In this document: one piece after another, positions 35,298-43,631 of the stretch
How the letters are laid out: each line of letters begins with the position of its first letter
Position numbering within the stretch: the first letter of the stretch is position 1
From: Defluviitaleaceae bacterium
GTDB lineage: Bacteria; Bacillota; Clostridia; Lachnospirales; WQUN01
DNA: 64,000 nucleotides
Reading direction: 5' to 3'
Assembly: GCA_009780585.1 (NCBI GenBank)
Contig: WQZS01000004.1
Location: 62,001 to 126,000, forward strand
Notes under the pieces: generated by a model
Databases searched by the model: none
What the model saw: only the letters and a program-made list of their open reading frames with translations
Told to the model about the DNA's origin: nothing
Position numbers and translations under genes: made by a program

Positions 35298-35475
35298 CCG
35301 AGGGAGCGGGGGGTACTCCATAAGCAGCGCCTACGAAATTGGGCGGAAATCGGCTCCGTACGCGAAGTGGTTGCATCGGTTGCAAGCACCCGATGCCAAC
35401 CACGTAACGCATCCGTTCGCCGATTTCCGCCCAATTTCGTTAAGCGCGGCGTTGGAGTACCCCCCGCCCCCTCGG
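35298..35475 (+). repeat. Long palindromic element, copy C, with inverted core
   Basis: This 178-bp unit has 23-base ends (CCGAGGGAGCGG and its complement) with one mismatch. The outer blocks TAAGCAGCGCCTACG and GCGCGGCGTTGGA are oriented as in copy B, but the 70-bp core (35352-35421) matches the copy B core only as its reverse complement. Confidence 0.85.
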
Positions 35476-35489
35476 TCCGGAACCAACCC

Positions 35490-36278
35490 TCAAATAAACC
35501 GCGTCAACACCAACCCCACACAAAAAACCACAATTATCCCCCCCGCCAACGCATCCCTTCCCGTAAACCCCAAAGGCTTCAATTTCGTGCGCCCCTTCCC
35601 CCCGCGGTAACAACGAGCCTCCATAGCGGTAGCCAACTCATCGGCGCGTTTAAACGAAGAAACAAACAACGGCACAAGTATCGGGATAATATTTTTAATG
35701 CGCTTTAAAGGCCCCCCGGTTTCCAAATCCACGCCGCGAGCCTTCTGCGCCTTCATGATTTTGCCAAGCTCCTCCGAAAGCGTAGGGATCATCCGCAAAG
35801 CGATCGTCATCATCATAGCAATGTCATGAGCGGGCAAACGCAAGGGCTTAAGCAAGGACTCAATGCCGTCGGTCAGTTGGATGGGGGAAGTGGTGAGCGT
35901 AAGCAAAGACGAGCCGGTAATCAGCAGGACTAGGCGCAACGCCATCAACGCCGCGCGGTGTATGCCCTCCGTGGTAACTTGTATGAAAGCGTATGAAAAA
36001 AGGACATTTTCGCCGGGCGTCAGCAAAAGGTTGATCAGCGCCGCAAACGACAGGATAAACAAAATCGCCCGCAAACCGCGGAAAATAAAGCGAGCGGGTA
36101 CGCGTGAAGCCCTGATGACAACCGCTAAAAACAATACCGCGATACCAAAGCCGTAAAAATTGGTGACGAATATCAATACGGTGATGTAAGCGATAGCCGC
36201 CAAGAGCTTGACGCGCGGGTCCAAGCGGTGCAGGGGGGAATCGGCGGGATAATATTGGCCGATGGTTAGGCGGGTCAT
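35490..36278 (-). CDS. ecfT: ECF transporter transmembrane protein EcfT
   Basis: This encodes 262 residues with about five membrane helices. The start PADSPLHRLDPRVKLLAAIA is the EcfT signature, and the coupling motif appears as MKAQKARGVDLETGG with a second ATMEARCYRGGKGRT. EcfT is the scaffold that links the two EcfA ATPases to exchangeable S-components for vitamins or metals. Its ATG overlaps the stop of the fused EcfA gene by four bases. An S-component gene lies at 59.7-60.4 kb, far from this energizing module, as is usual for group II ECF systems. Confidence 0.95.
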   Translation of the reverse strand: MTRLTIGQYYPADSPLHRLDPRVKLLAAIAYITVLIFVTNFYGFGIAVLFLAVVIRASRVPARFIFRGLRAILFILSFAALINLLLTPGENVLFSYAFIQVTTEGIHRAALMALRLVLLITGSSLLTLTTSPIQLTDGIESLLKPLRLPAHDIAMMMTIALRMIPTLSEELGKIMKAQKARGVDLETGGPLKRIKNIIPILVPLFVSSFKRADELATAMEARCYRGGKGRTKLKPLGFTGRDALAGGIIVVFCVGLVLTRFI

Positions 36279-38032
36279 AACGGACCCTCCCCGCCGCCCG
36301 ATAATACGTTTGCCGCGTCCTCCACGGTAAATATCCCCGTCGGGATGGCGGGGTTGGATTCCGCCAGGCGTGCCATAACGCGGGTGACTTGCGGTATGTC
36401 AAGGCCGCTTTCTTCAAGGATCCGGTTTTGCGAAAAAACCTCGGCGGGTGTGCCGTCGGCGATGATTTTACCTTGGCTAACGGCGATGACGCGCCCGCAA
36501 AGCCGCGCGATATCGTCCATATTGTGGGAAATAATGATAACCGTCAGGCCAAGCTCCTCGCGCATTTTCGTTATCTGCGAAAAAGTCCCTTCACGGCCCT
36601 GCGGGTCAAGCCCCGCGGCGGGTTCGTCCAGTACCAGTATTTCGGGCTGCATGGCTAAAACGCCCGCGATGGCGGCGCGGCGCTTTTGCCCTCCGGATAG
36701 CGCGAAAGGGGATTTGTTGTATACGTCTTCCCCCAGCCCGACGATGGTAAGGGCCTTTACGACCCGCGTTTTAATTTCTTCGTCGCTTAAGCCCATACGC
36801 GTAGGCCCAAAGGCGACGTCCCTGTATACATCGGACTCAAAAAGCTGGTGTTCGGGGTATTGGAACAACATGCCCACGCGTTGGCGGAGCGTTTTTAATT
36901 TCTTTTTATCCGCGTGGATATCCTCGCCGTCGATCAGCACCTGCCCCGAAGTGGGCGTCAAAAGGGCGTTGAAGTGTTGGATCAAGGTGCTTTTACCCGA
37001 TCCCGTATGGCCGATGATCCCGACGGTTTCACCCTTTCCGATGGTGAGGCTGATGCCGTCCACGGCTTTCTTTTCATAGGCGGCGCCCGCGTTGTATATG
37101 TGGGTAAGGTTGCGGATTTCCAGTAAAGGATGGGGTTGGGAGGGAAGGGGGGCGGTGACTTTCGGTACGGGATGATTTGCCGATGCATATTTTAATGCCG
37201 CTTTTTGTACCGCTTCGTCGGCAAGCAAATCCTCCGCGGATAAAATCCCGTCCGATACAGGGACGCCACGTTCCCGCAGGGCTTGCGCCAGCGCGGCGGC
37301 TTGGGGTACGGCAAGGCCGAGCTTGGTTAACGCGTTGGCTTGGCGGAAAACGGCGCGCGGGGTATCTTCCAACACGATTTTGCCGCGGTCCATCACGATC
37401 AAGCGGTCGGCCAACGCCGCTTCCTCCATAGAATGGGTGATCAAAATAATCGTGATGCCCGTACGGCGGAGGCCGTCAATCGTTTCCAATACCTCGCGGC
37501 GGCCTTGTGGGTCAAGCATGGAAGTGGATTCGTCGAACACGATAACGCTCGGGCGCATCGCCAAAACGCTTGCGATGGCGGCGCGTTGCTTTTGCCCGCC
37601 GGACAAATGGTGGGGGGCGGCGTTCGCGTATTCGGACATTTTTACCGCGGCCAAGGCGGAATCAACGCGCGTACGGATTTCCTCCGAAGGGACGCCGAGG
37701 TTTTCCGGCCCGAAAGCGACGTCCTCCTCGATAGTAGCGGCGACGATTTGGTTGTCGGGGTTTTGGAAGACCATGCCCGCAGTCTTGCGGATTTCCCAAA
37801 GTTGGGTTTCGTCTTTCGTGTCGATGCCGTTGACCCATAGCGTGCCTTCGGAGGGGGAAAGCAGGGCGTTGATATGCCGCGCGAGCGTGGATTTGCCCGA
37901 GCCGTTGCGCCCCGCGATAACAACGAAATCACCCTTGCCGACCGAAAGGTTGATGCCGGCGAGGGCGGGCTGCGGGGGCAATCCTTCGTCCGTATGAAGG
38001 TATGAAAAATGCAGGTTTTCGCTCCGTATCAT
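36275..38032 (-). CDS. Fused double ATPase EcfA-EcfA' of the ECF transporter
   Basis: This encodes 585 residues from the ATG at 38032; the frame extends further up, but no start there has a proper ribosome site, and none is clear at 38032 either. Two complete ABC ATPases are joined. The first has GRNGSGKST, LSGGQKQRAAIAS and VIVFDESTSMLDP; the second has GHTGSGKST, LSGGQKRRAAIAG and ILVLDEPAAGLDP. Both end in the EcfA-type extension with a PEVFSQ-like segment. In most Firmicutes EcfA1 and EcfA2 are separate proteins that form a heterodimer; here one chain supplies both. It drives uptake with EcfT and S-components in the membrane. Confidence 0.92.
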   Translation of the reverse strand: MIRSENLHFSYLHTDEGLPPQPALAGINLSVGKGDFVVIAGRNGSGKSTLARHINALLSPSEGTLWVNGIDTKDETQLWEIRKTAGMVFQNPDNQIVAATIEEDVAFGPENLGVPSEEIRTRVDSALAAVKMSEYANAAPHHLSGGQKQRAAIASVLAMRPSVIVFDESTSMLDPQGRREVLETIDGLRRTGITIILITHSMEEAALADRLIVMDRGKIVLEDTPRAVFRQANALTKLGLAVPQAAALAQALRERGVPVSDGILSAEDLLADEAVQKAALKYASANHPVPKVTAPLPSQPHPLLEIRNLTHIYNAGAAYEKKAVDGISLTIGKGETVGIIGHTGSGKSTLIQHFNALLTPTSGQVLIDGEDIHADKKKLKTLRQRVGMLFQYPEHQLFESDVYRDVAFGPTRMGLSDEEIKTRVVKALTIVGLGEDVYNKSPFALSGGQKRRAAIAGVLAMQPEILVLDEPAAGLDPQGREGTFSQITKMREELGLTVIIISHNMDDIARLCGRVIAVSQGKIIADGTPAEVFSQNRILEESGLDIPQVTRVMARLAESNPAIPTGIFTVEDAANVLSGGGEGPL

Positions 38033-38182
38033 GCGGCCATGATAACATAAATAGGCAGCACGCAATCCGATAATTTTGATATAATGCGTTTCGGCTCGCG
38101 GCATACCCTCAATATGCAGTATTGAGAAAATGTGGGACGTGCCTCCTTATCACAATATTAAATATTGAAATTGAGGTTTTAT

Positions 38183-39154
38183 ATGGAGTGGTCGAAGGTT
38201 AGCATCCAGACAAATTCAAGCGGGATTGAGCCGCTGACCGATTTGTTGCTGACGTGCGGTATTTCCGGCGTGGAGATTATCGACCCGCGGGAATATAATG
38301 TATATTTGCAACAGGACAAAACATCGTGGGATTATGTGGATGAATCGCTCGTTAATATCCCCGCCGACGATCGCGCGTATGTCGTGTTCTACCTCCCCGC
38401 CGACGCGAACGGGGACGCCGAGCTTGCCCGAATCAAGGATCGCTGGGGGATGTTACACGATTGCGGTATCGGCGCGGATGAACCGTCCGTTACCGTACAG
38501 CGCGTGGACGACACCGCGTGGCTGGACGAATGGAAAAAGCATTTCGCGCCCATCCGCATAGGCAAGGTCGCGATCGTACCCGCGTGGGAGGCGGCCGAAC
38601 TGCCCCCGCCCCAACCCGAAGTCGTGTTCACGCTTGACCCGGGTTCGGCCTTCGGGACGGGCCAGCACGCCACTACTTATTTATGCGTGGAGGCGTTGCA
38701 AGAAAGGCTAAAGCCCGGGCATACGATGTTGGACGCGGGATGCGGCAGCGGTATCTTGTCCGTGATCGGTTTATTGTTGGGCGCGGAACGTGTCGCGGCG
38801 TGCGACATCGACGCTTCGGCCGTTTCCGCCGCGCGTAAAAACGCGGAATTAAACCCCGTAGCGTTAGACAGGCTGTGTGTTTTGCACGGCAATATTATTA
38901 CGGACGATAAGCTCCGCGCGGATATCGGCGCGTTTGAGTATGACATCATCGCCGCCAATATCGTCGCCGATGTGGTGATCGCGTTGCTTCCTTTTATACC
39001 CGTCTTGTTAAAGAAAAGCGGGGTTTTGATTGCTTCGGGTATCATCGGCGAACGGGCGGGGGACGTGCTTGCGGCTTTGCCCGACAACGGGCTGGCCTTG
39101 GTTTCAAGCAAGGAAATGGATGGCTGGTATTGTATGGTGTGTACCCATGCCTAA
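38183..39154 (+). CDS. prmA: Ribosomal protein L11 methyltransferase PrmA
   Basis: This encodes 323 residues from the ATG at 38183, six bases after GAGG. The SAM-binding motif is LDAGCGSGILSVIG, preceded by the family signature AFGTGQHATTYLCVEAL, and post-motif residues are seen in YDIIAANIVADVVIAL. PrmA trimethylates ribosomal protein L11 in the cytoplasm. The start of rsmE lies inside its last codons (8-bp overlap), and the pair prmA-rsmE is conserved across Firmicutes. Confidence 0.96.
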   Translation: MEWSKVSIQTNSSGIEPLTDLLLTCGISGVEIIDPREYNVYLQQDKTSWDYVDESLVNIPADDRAYVVFYLPADANGDAELARIKDRWGMLHDCGIGADEPSVTVQRVDDTAWLDEWKKHFAPIRIGKVAIVPAWEAAELPPPQPEVVFTLDPGSAFGTGQHATTYLCVEALQERLKPGHTMLDAGCGSGILSVIGLLLGAERVAACDIDASAVSAARKNAELNPVALDRLCVLHGNIITDDKLRADIGAFEYDIIAANIVADVVIALLPFIPVLLKKSGVLIASGIIGERAGDVLAALPDNGLALVSSKEMDGWYCMVCTHA

Positions 39155-39917
39155 ATATTTTTTCAACGACGGCGATTTTAACGAGGGATACGTAGCCTTG
39201 CGTAACGATACGGCGCACCATTTGATCCATGCGCTCCGTATGAAAGCGGGCGCGGAGGTTACGTTGTGTGACGGTAAGGGGATGGATTGGCGGGGCGTTT
39301 TGCGGGAAACGGATGTCAAACGCGGGATTTGCCGCTTCGATTTGTCCGATCCGACTCCGTGCCGAACGGAGCTCCCCGTTTCCGTCACCCTTTACCAAGC
39401 CCTGCCCAAGGGTGACAAAATGGAACTGATCATCCAAAAATGCGTGGAGCTGGGCGTACACAAAATCGTGCCGTTATATACGGCACATTCCCTGATCCGC
39501 AGCGCGGAAAAGAAAACCGCGCGTTATCAGCGTGTCGCCGAATCCGCCGCCGAGCAAAGTATGCGGGGGATCGTGCCGAAGGTCGCGCCGCCGAGCGCGT
39601 TTACGCAAGCCGTAACGGAGCGGGATAAACAATCGCGGATGCTCGCCGCGCTTTCGCCGGGGGAAATCGTCAACTTCGGCACAATTTGTTCCGAAGTCCG
39701 TCCGTCTGCTTTACATGACATTTATTGTGACGCGCCCTCCGCGTACATTGATTTGTGGGTAGGGCCCGAAGGCGGGTTTTCTTCGGAGGAAATTACCGCT
39801 TTGTTTTCCGCGGGGGCGGTGCCGATATCCCTCGGGCCGCGCGTGTTGCGTACCGAAACGGCGGCGTTCACCGCGCTCGCGCAAATCAATTTGCTTATGG
39901 AGATGTACCCGCTATGA
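39147..39917 (+). CDS. rsmE: 16S rRNA (uracil-1498-N3) methyltransferase RsmE
   Basis: This encodes 256 residues from the ATG at 39147. It opens with the PUA-like domain (NDTAHHLIHALRMKAGAEVT) and has the SPOUT fold signatures ALPKGDKMELIIQKCVELGV, DLWVGPEGGFSSEE and SLGPRVLRTETAAFTAL. It methylates U1498 in the decoding centre. The nine residues N-F-G-T-I-C-S-E-V are encoded exactly by a 27-bp palindromic element that sits in frame at a normally variable position. The stop overlaps the cysteine desulfurase start (ATGA). Confidence 0.96.
   Translation: MPKYFFNDGDFNEGYVALRNDTAHHLIHALRMKAGAEVTLCDGKGMDWRGVLRETDVKRGICRFDLSDPTPCRTELPVSVTLYQALPKGDKMELIIQKCVELGVHKIVPLYTAHSLIRSAEKKTARYQRVAESAAEQSMRGIVPKVAPPSAFTQAVTERDKQSRMLAALSPGEIVNFGTICSEVRPSALHDIYCDAPSAYIDLWVGPEGGFSSEEITALFSAGAVPISLGPRVLRTETAAFTALAQINLLMEMYPL
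39672..39698. repeat. 27-bp palindrome inside rsmE
   Basis: AACTTCGG at the left pairs with CCGAAGTC at the right, and ACAA pairs with TTGT inside. It begins on a codon boundary, so nine whole codons come from the element. Confidence 0.7.
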
Positions 39918-41071
39918 TTTATTTGGACAACGCCGCAACCACACAACCCTTGGAAACAACCGCACCGGGGAACGCGGCTTTTTTCGCGAACCCGTCGTCG
40001 CCGCACGTCTTGGGTATCGCGGCGGAGCGGGCCGTTTCAAAGGCGCGGCAAACGCTTGCGGATATCTTACGTTGCAAGCCGAAGGAAATTATTTTTACCT
40101 CCGGCGGTACGGAATCGAATAATTTGGCGATCCTGGGCTTCGCGATGGCGCAAAAGAAGCCGAACGCCTTGCCCGTGATCTTCGCCGAGCCGTGGGCGCA
40201 TCCGTCCGTGCTTGCGCCGATTCATTATACCGTTGAGCAAAACCGTGCTTACGGCCAAATTGCCGCCGGTTCAAAATGGAATATCCCCGCCAACGGGCTG
40301 GTTATGGTTTGCCTGTCACATATCAACCACGAAACGGGGGATATCACCGATATTCCCGCGATTGCCCGCGATGTTAAAGGTATAAACCCCGAAGCCGTTA
40401 TTTTCGTGGACGGCGCGCAGGGTTTTTGCAAGGATGAAAACGCGGCGGAGGTCTATAAACACGCCGATATCTATACCTTCAGCGGCCATAAATGCCACGC
40501 GCCCGCGGGGGTTGGCGGCTTAACTATACGCGGTAATATCAAGCTCGCCCCCCTAATCCACGGCGGCTGGCAGGAAAACGGCTTGCGCTCGGGTACGGAA
40601 AACACGGCGGGGATCGTTAGCCTGGCACACGCGGCGGAATACCTGCACGGCAATCTTTCCGCAAATTGCGGAAAAGTTAAAAAGCTGCGGGATTCGCTTG
40701 CGGAGCTTACGGACGAAATCCCCGGCGCGGCGGTTAATAAGCTGTGTCAAATTGACAACGGCCGCGGCAACCCCATGCGGGGTACGGGCGTATCCCCGTA
40801 TATCCTCAGCATGTCCTTCCCCGGCGTAAAGGGTGAGGTCCTCGTCCACATGCTCAGCGAAAAAGGTATTTACGCATCCACGGGCGCGGCGTGCAAGAGC
40901 CGTAAAAAAGATAAATCCACCCTCGCGGTTATGGGTTTTCCGAAAGAAATCACCGAATCGGCGGTACGTTTCAGTTTTTCGCATTTTAATACACCGGATG
41001 AAATCGAACGGACGAAGGAATCGGTAATCGCCAGCGTCAATCAACTGCGTAAGATAAGGGGCTACAAATAA
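39914..41071 (+). CDS. Cysteine desulfurase (NifS/IscS type) partner of ThiI
   Basis: This encodes 385 residues, starting MIYLDNAATTQPL, the standard opening of class V PLP-dependent desulfurases. The PLP lysine is in TFSGHKCHAPAGVGG, the substrate-binding region is RSGTENTAGI, and the persulfide cysteine is in STGAACKS. It moves sulfur from cysteine to an acceptor. The following gene is thiI, as with nifZ-thiI in Bacillus, so the acceptor is most likely ThiI. Residues NLSANCGKV coincide with a 27-bp palindrome. The start overlaps the rsmE stop by four bases. Confidence 0.94.
   Translation: MIYLDNAATTQPLETTAPGNAAFFANPSSPHVLGIAAERAVSKARQTLADILRCKPKEIIFTSGGTESNNLAILGFAMAQKKPNALPVIFAEPWAHPSVLAPIHYTVEQNRAYGQIAAGSKWNIPANGLVMVCLSHINHETGDITDIPAIARDVKGINPEAVIFVDGAQGFCKDENAAEVYKHADIYTFSGHKCHAPAGVGGLTIRGNIKLAPLIHGGWQENGLRSGTENTAGIVSLAHAAEYLHGNLSANCGKVKKLRDSLAELTDEIPGAAVNKLCQIDNGRGNPMRGTGVSPYILSMSFPGVKGEVLVHMLSEKGIYASTGAACKSRKKDKSTLAVMGFPKEITESAVRFSFSHFNTPDEIERTKESVIASVNQLRKIRGYK
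40652..40678. repeat. 27-bp palindrome inside the cysteine desulfurase gene
   Basis: CTTTCCGCAA pairs with TTGCGGAAAAG around a central A. The right end is AAGTT; the left end is AATCT instead of AACTT. It starts on a codon boundary, as in rsmE. A more decayed copy may lie at about 40738-40764 (core TGTCAAATTGACA). Confidence 0.55.
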
Positions 41072-41099
41072 CCCCCCATGTAAAGGAAGGAACGCAAAC

Positions 41100-42302
41100 A
41101 TGGAATCCCCGAACGTACCCGATGCGCCCAAGCGCATCTTGCTCGTTAAATACGGCGAGGTGGCCTTACGGCAAGGCAACCGCGCTTTTTATGAAAAACA
41201 AATCATGGATGATATCAAGCGGCGCATCAAAGATTTGCACGGCGGTAATATCCGCGTATACCGTGAACAAGGGCGTTTCCTCATCGAGGATACGGAGGGC
41301 GACATCGACGCGGACGCCGTATTGCCGCGTATAAGGAATATCTTCGGCGCGATCGCCTTCTGCGACGGGATTAAAACGACGACGCGCACGATAGAGGGTA
41401 TAAAGGAAGCCGCCCTCGGGTTCTTCCGCGGGCGTATGCGTGGTACGTCCTTTAAGGTGGACACCAAACGCGCCGACAAGCGTTTCCCGCTGACCTCCAA
41501 CGAAACCTCCGCCGCTATCGGCGAATACCTGCTGGACAATATGCCCGAAGCGCGGGTGGACCTGCACAACCCTTCCACCGTATTGCGCGTGGAAATCCGT
41601 AACCATGTGTACTTCTACGTGGATGCCGTGTCCGGCGAAGGCGGCTTGCCTTACGGTTCGGCGGGCAAGGGTATTTTGCTTCTTTCCGGCGGCATCGACA
41701 GCCCCGTGGCGGGTTACCTCGCGGCAAAAAGGGGCGTCGGCTTGATCCCCGTATATTTCCATTCGCCGCCGTACGTGTCCGAACGTGTGGTGGATAAGGT
41801 CAACGATTTGCTGCGCGCGCTGGGGGCTTATACGGGCAACCTTCCCTTGCGCATCGTCCCCTTTACGGAAACGCAGTTGTTCTTACAGGAAAACATCCCC
41901 GCGGAAAAACTGACGATCATGCTAAAACGCGCCATGCTTAAAATCGCGTCAGCCATCGCCGCGCGGGAGAAGGCGCATTGCTTGATTACGGGGGACGCCG
42001 TCGGGCAAGTTGCAAGCCAAACGCTGCACAGTTTGGCCGCCGTCAACTCCGCCGCGTCGCTCCCCATCCTGCGGCCCCTTACCGCCATGGACAAGCACCA
42101 AATCATCGAAATCGCCAAGCGTATCGGCACATACGATATTTCCATCCGTCCATATGACGATTGCTGTACGCTTTTTGTGGCCAAACATCCGGAAAATAAA
42201 CCCAATACGCAGGTGATCGAGCGCATGGAGTCGCGCTTGACGGAAGGCGCGCTGGCGGGTTTGATTAACGGTGCGGTTTCGGGTGCGGTAATTAATATGT
42301 AG
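41100..42302 (+). CDS. thiI: tRNA 4-thiouridine synthase ThiI
   Basis: This encodes 400 residues. It has the N-terminal ferredoxin-like and THUMP region (about 1-170, with RADKRFPLTSNETSAAIGEY), then the PP-loop ATPase with LLLSGGIDSPVAGY (S196, D200, S201) and the DDCCTLFVAKHPENKP end. It ends without a rhodanese domain, as in Bacillus. ThiI adenylates U8 of tRNA and inserts sulfur delivered by the desulfurase encoded just upstream; a role in thiazole synthesis is possible. AAGGAAGGA lies eight bases before the ATG. Confidence 0.96.
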   Translation: MESPNVPDAPKRILLVKYGEVALRQGNRAFYEKQIMDDIKRRIKDLHGGNIRVYREQGRFLIEDTEGDIDADAVLPRIRNIFGAIAFCDGIKTTTRTIEGIKEAALGFFRGRMRGTSFKVDTKRADKRFPLTSNETSAAIGEYLLDNMPEARVDLHNPSTVLRVEIRNHVYFYVDAVSGEGGLPYGSAGKGILLLSGGIDSPVAGYLAAKRGVGLIPVYFHSPPYVSERVVDKVNDLLRALGAYTGNLPLRIVPFTETQLFLQENIPAEKLTIMLKRAMLKIASAIAAREKAHCLITGDAVGQVASQTLHSLAAVNSAASLPILRPLTAMDKHQIIEIAKRIGTYDISIRPYDDCCTLFVAKHPENKPNTQVIERMESRLTEGALAGLINGAVSGAVINM

Positions 42303-42355
42303 AAAAATAACGAATTTTTTAAAAATCTTTGGTGGTTTTTTCGTACGGACAATCG

Positions 42356-42384
42356 TTGACAAGCTATCACGCGTTTATTACAAT
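42356..42384 (+). promoter_or_regulatory. SigA-type promoter of the BMP transporter operon
   Basis: A perfect TTGACA (42356-42361), a 17-base spacer and TACAAT (42379-42384) lie about 68 bp before the lipoprotein start. Two short hairpins follow in the leader (GCGCGC/GCGCGT near 42404-42418 and GGGGC/GCCCC near 42420-42432), before AAAAGGAGG. Confidence 0.8.
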
Positions 42385-42452
42385 TTCGTTACGAACATGA
42401 AAGCGCGCAAGGGCGCGTAGGGGCTGAGCCCCGTTAAAAGGAGGAAATAAAT

Positions 42453-43565
42453 ATGAAGAAGGTTTTGAAAATCGTGCTGGTACTCGCGTTGTTGATGGGT
42501 GTGACGGCAGGCTTTACGTCATGCAACCGCAACAACGAGGAAAGCGAACCCGCCGGTAATACGGGACTCAACATCTACCTTATCTCCCACAGCCCCCCGC
42601 CGGACTCCACGCTGGACGACGGCAGCTTTAACCAAGGCGCGGCAGACGGCATCCGCCGTTTCGTAGCCGCCAATCCCGGCACTGACTTCAGATTCATGCA
42701 ACCCCACGCCGGCACGGACGAAGCGCGTATGGACATCTTCGCCGACGCCATTGCGGCAGGCGCGGATGTGCTGGTACTCCCCGGCTTCCACTTCCAACAC
42801 GTAATTAATGAAGCGCAAGTCCTGTTCCCCGACACGAAGTTCATCGTGCTTGACACGGGCCCCAGCGGCGACAGGGTCGCCTCCAACCTGGTAGGCTTGC
42901 TGTACGCTGAGCAAGAGTCCGGTTTCCTTGCCGGATACGCCGCGGTACGCGAAGGCTTTACGCAATTGGGCTTCATGGGCGGATTGCCCGTACCCGCGGT
43001 CGTACGTTTCGGCCACGGTTTCCTCCTGGGTGCCGAACACGCGGCGCAGGACATGGGCCTTGCCCCCGGTTCCATCAGCGTTAATTATATGTATATGGGC
43101 GGCTTCGGCGCCGACCCCGCGCACACAGCCACGGCTAACGGCTGGTACGCGGGCGGTACGGAAGTTATCTTCGTAGCGGCGGGCGCCGTAGGCTTCAGCG
43201 TAATGGAAGCGGCAGCCGCGGGCGCGGGCAGATGGGTTATCGGCGTGGACGTTGACCAAGGCGGCGCGTCCCCCACCGTACTCACCTCCGCAATGAAAGC
43301 CCTGGACAACAGCGTATACGACATGCTTGAAGATATCACCAACAACCGCTTCCGCGGCGGCAACGTACTTCGCTTGACCGCGGCGGATAACGGCGTAGCC
43401 CTTCCCATGAACAACAGCCGTTTCACCACCTTCACGCAATCGCAGTATTACGCCATCTTCGCGCAACTGGCAAGCGGTGCCGTAACCGTGAGCGGCCTTT
43501 CCTCGCAGGATGACACCCCCGGTATCATAGCGGGCCTGCGCATCGTGAACGTCAACGAAATGTAA
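42453..43565 (+). CDS. BMP-family substrate-binding lipoprotein
   Basis: This encodes 370 residues. A lipoprotein signal ends in GFTSC, with C24 as the lipid-attached cysteine. The mature part has the BMP/PnrA-like fold, with DDGSFNQGAADGIRRFV, VLVLPGFHFQ and VIGVDVDQGG. This family delivers nucleosides, or in some cases other sugars, to RbsA-type ABC importers. The ATPase and two permeases follow in order. A terminator directly after this gene would raise the level of the binding protein over the membrane parts. Confidence 0.94.
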   Translation: MKKVLKIVLVLALLMGVTAGFTSCNRNNEESEPAGNTGLNIYLISHSPPPDSTLDDGSFNQGAADGIRRFVAANPGTDFRFMQPHAGTDEARMDIFADAIAAGADVLVLPGFHFQHVINEAQVLFPDTKFIVLDTGPSGDRVASNLVGLLYAEQESGFLAGYAAVREGFTQLGFMGGLPVPAVVRFGHGFLLGAEHAAQDMGLAPGSISVNYMYMGGFGADPAHTATANGWYAGGTEVIFVAAGAVGFSVMEAAAAGAGRWVIGVDVDQGGASPTVLTSAMKALDNSVYDMLEDITNNRFRGGNVLRLTAADNGVALPMNNSRFTTFTQSQYYAIFAQLASGAVTVSGLSSQDDTPGIIAGLRIVNVNEM

Positions 43566-43581
43566 GGTTTAACACAACAAG

Positions 43582-43607
43582 GGGGCGCAAAATGCGCCCC
43601 TTTTTTT
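43582..43607 (+). terminator. Partial terminator inside the BMP operon
   Basis: GGGGCGC (43582-43588), loop AAAAT, GCGCCCC (43594-43600) and seven T residues lie 17 bp after the binding-protein gene and 25 bp before the ATPase gene. Confidence 0.9.
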
Positions 43608-43631
43608 ACATATTCGTGAGGGGTTGATTTC

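Larger units (their letters stand above)
34869..35489. other. Gene-free stretch of 621 bp made largely of repeats
   Basis: No coding frame is supported. From left to right it holds an AT-rich segment, likely the promoter of the Nudix gene, then the right 54-bp repeat, three 27-bp palindromes with a half copy, and long palindromic copy C. Confidence 0.75.

Noticed and set aside
38033..38104. Extended N-terminus of the EcfA fusion
   Set aside because: The added residues do not belong to the ABC ATPase fold, and no ribosome site supports that start, although none is clear at 38032 either.
40738..40764. Possible tenth 27-bp palindrome in the desulfurase gene
   Set aside because: Only the core TGTCAAATTGACA pairs and the AACTT/AAGTT ends are absent; it may be a decayed copy or chance.
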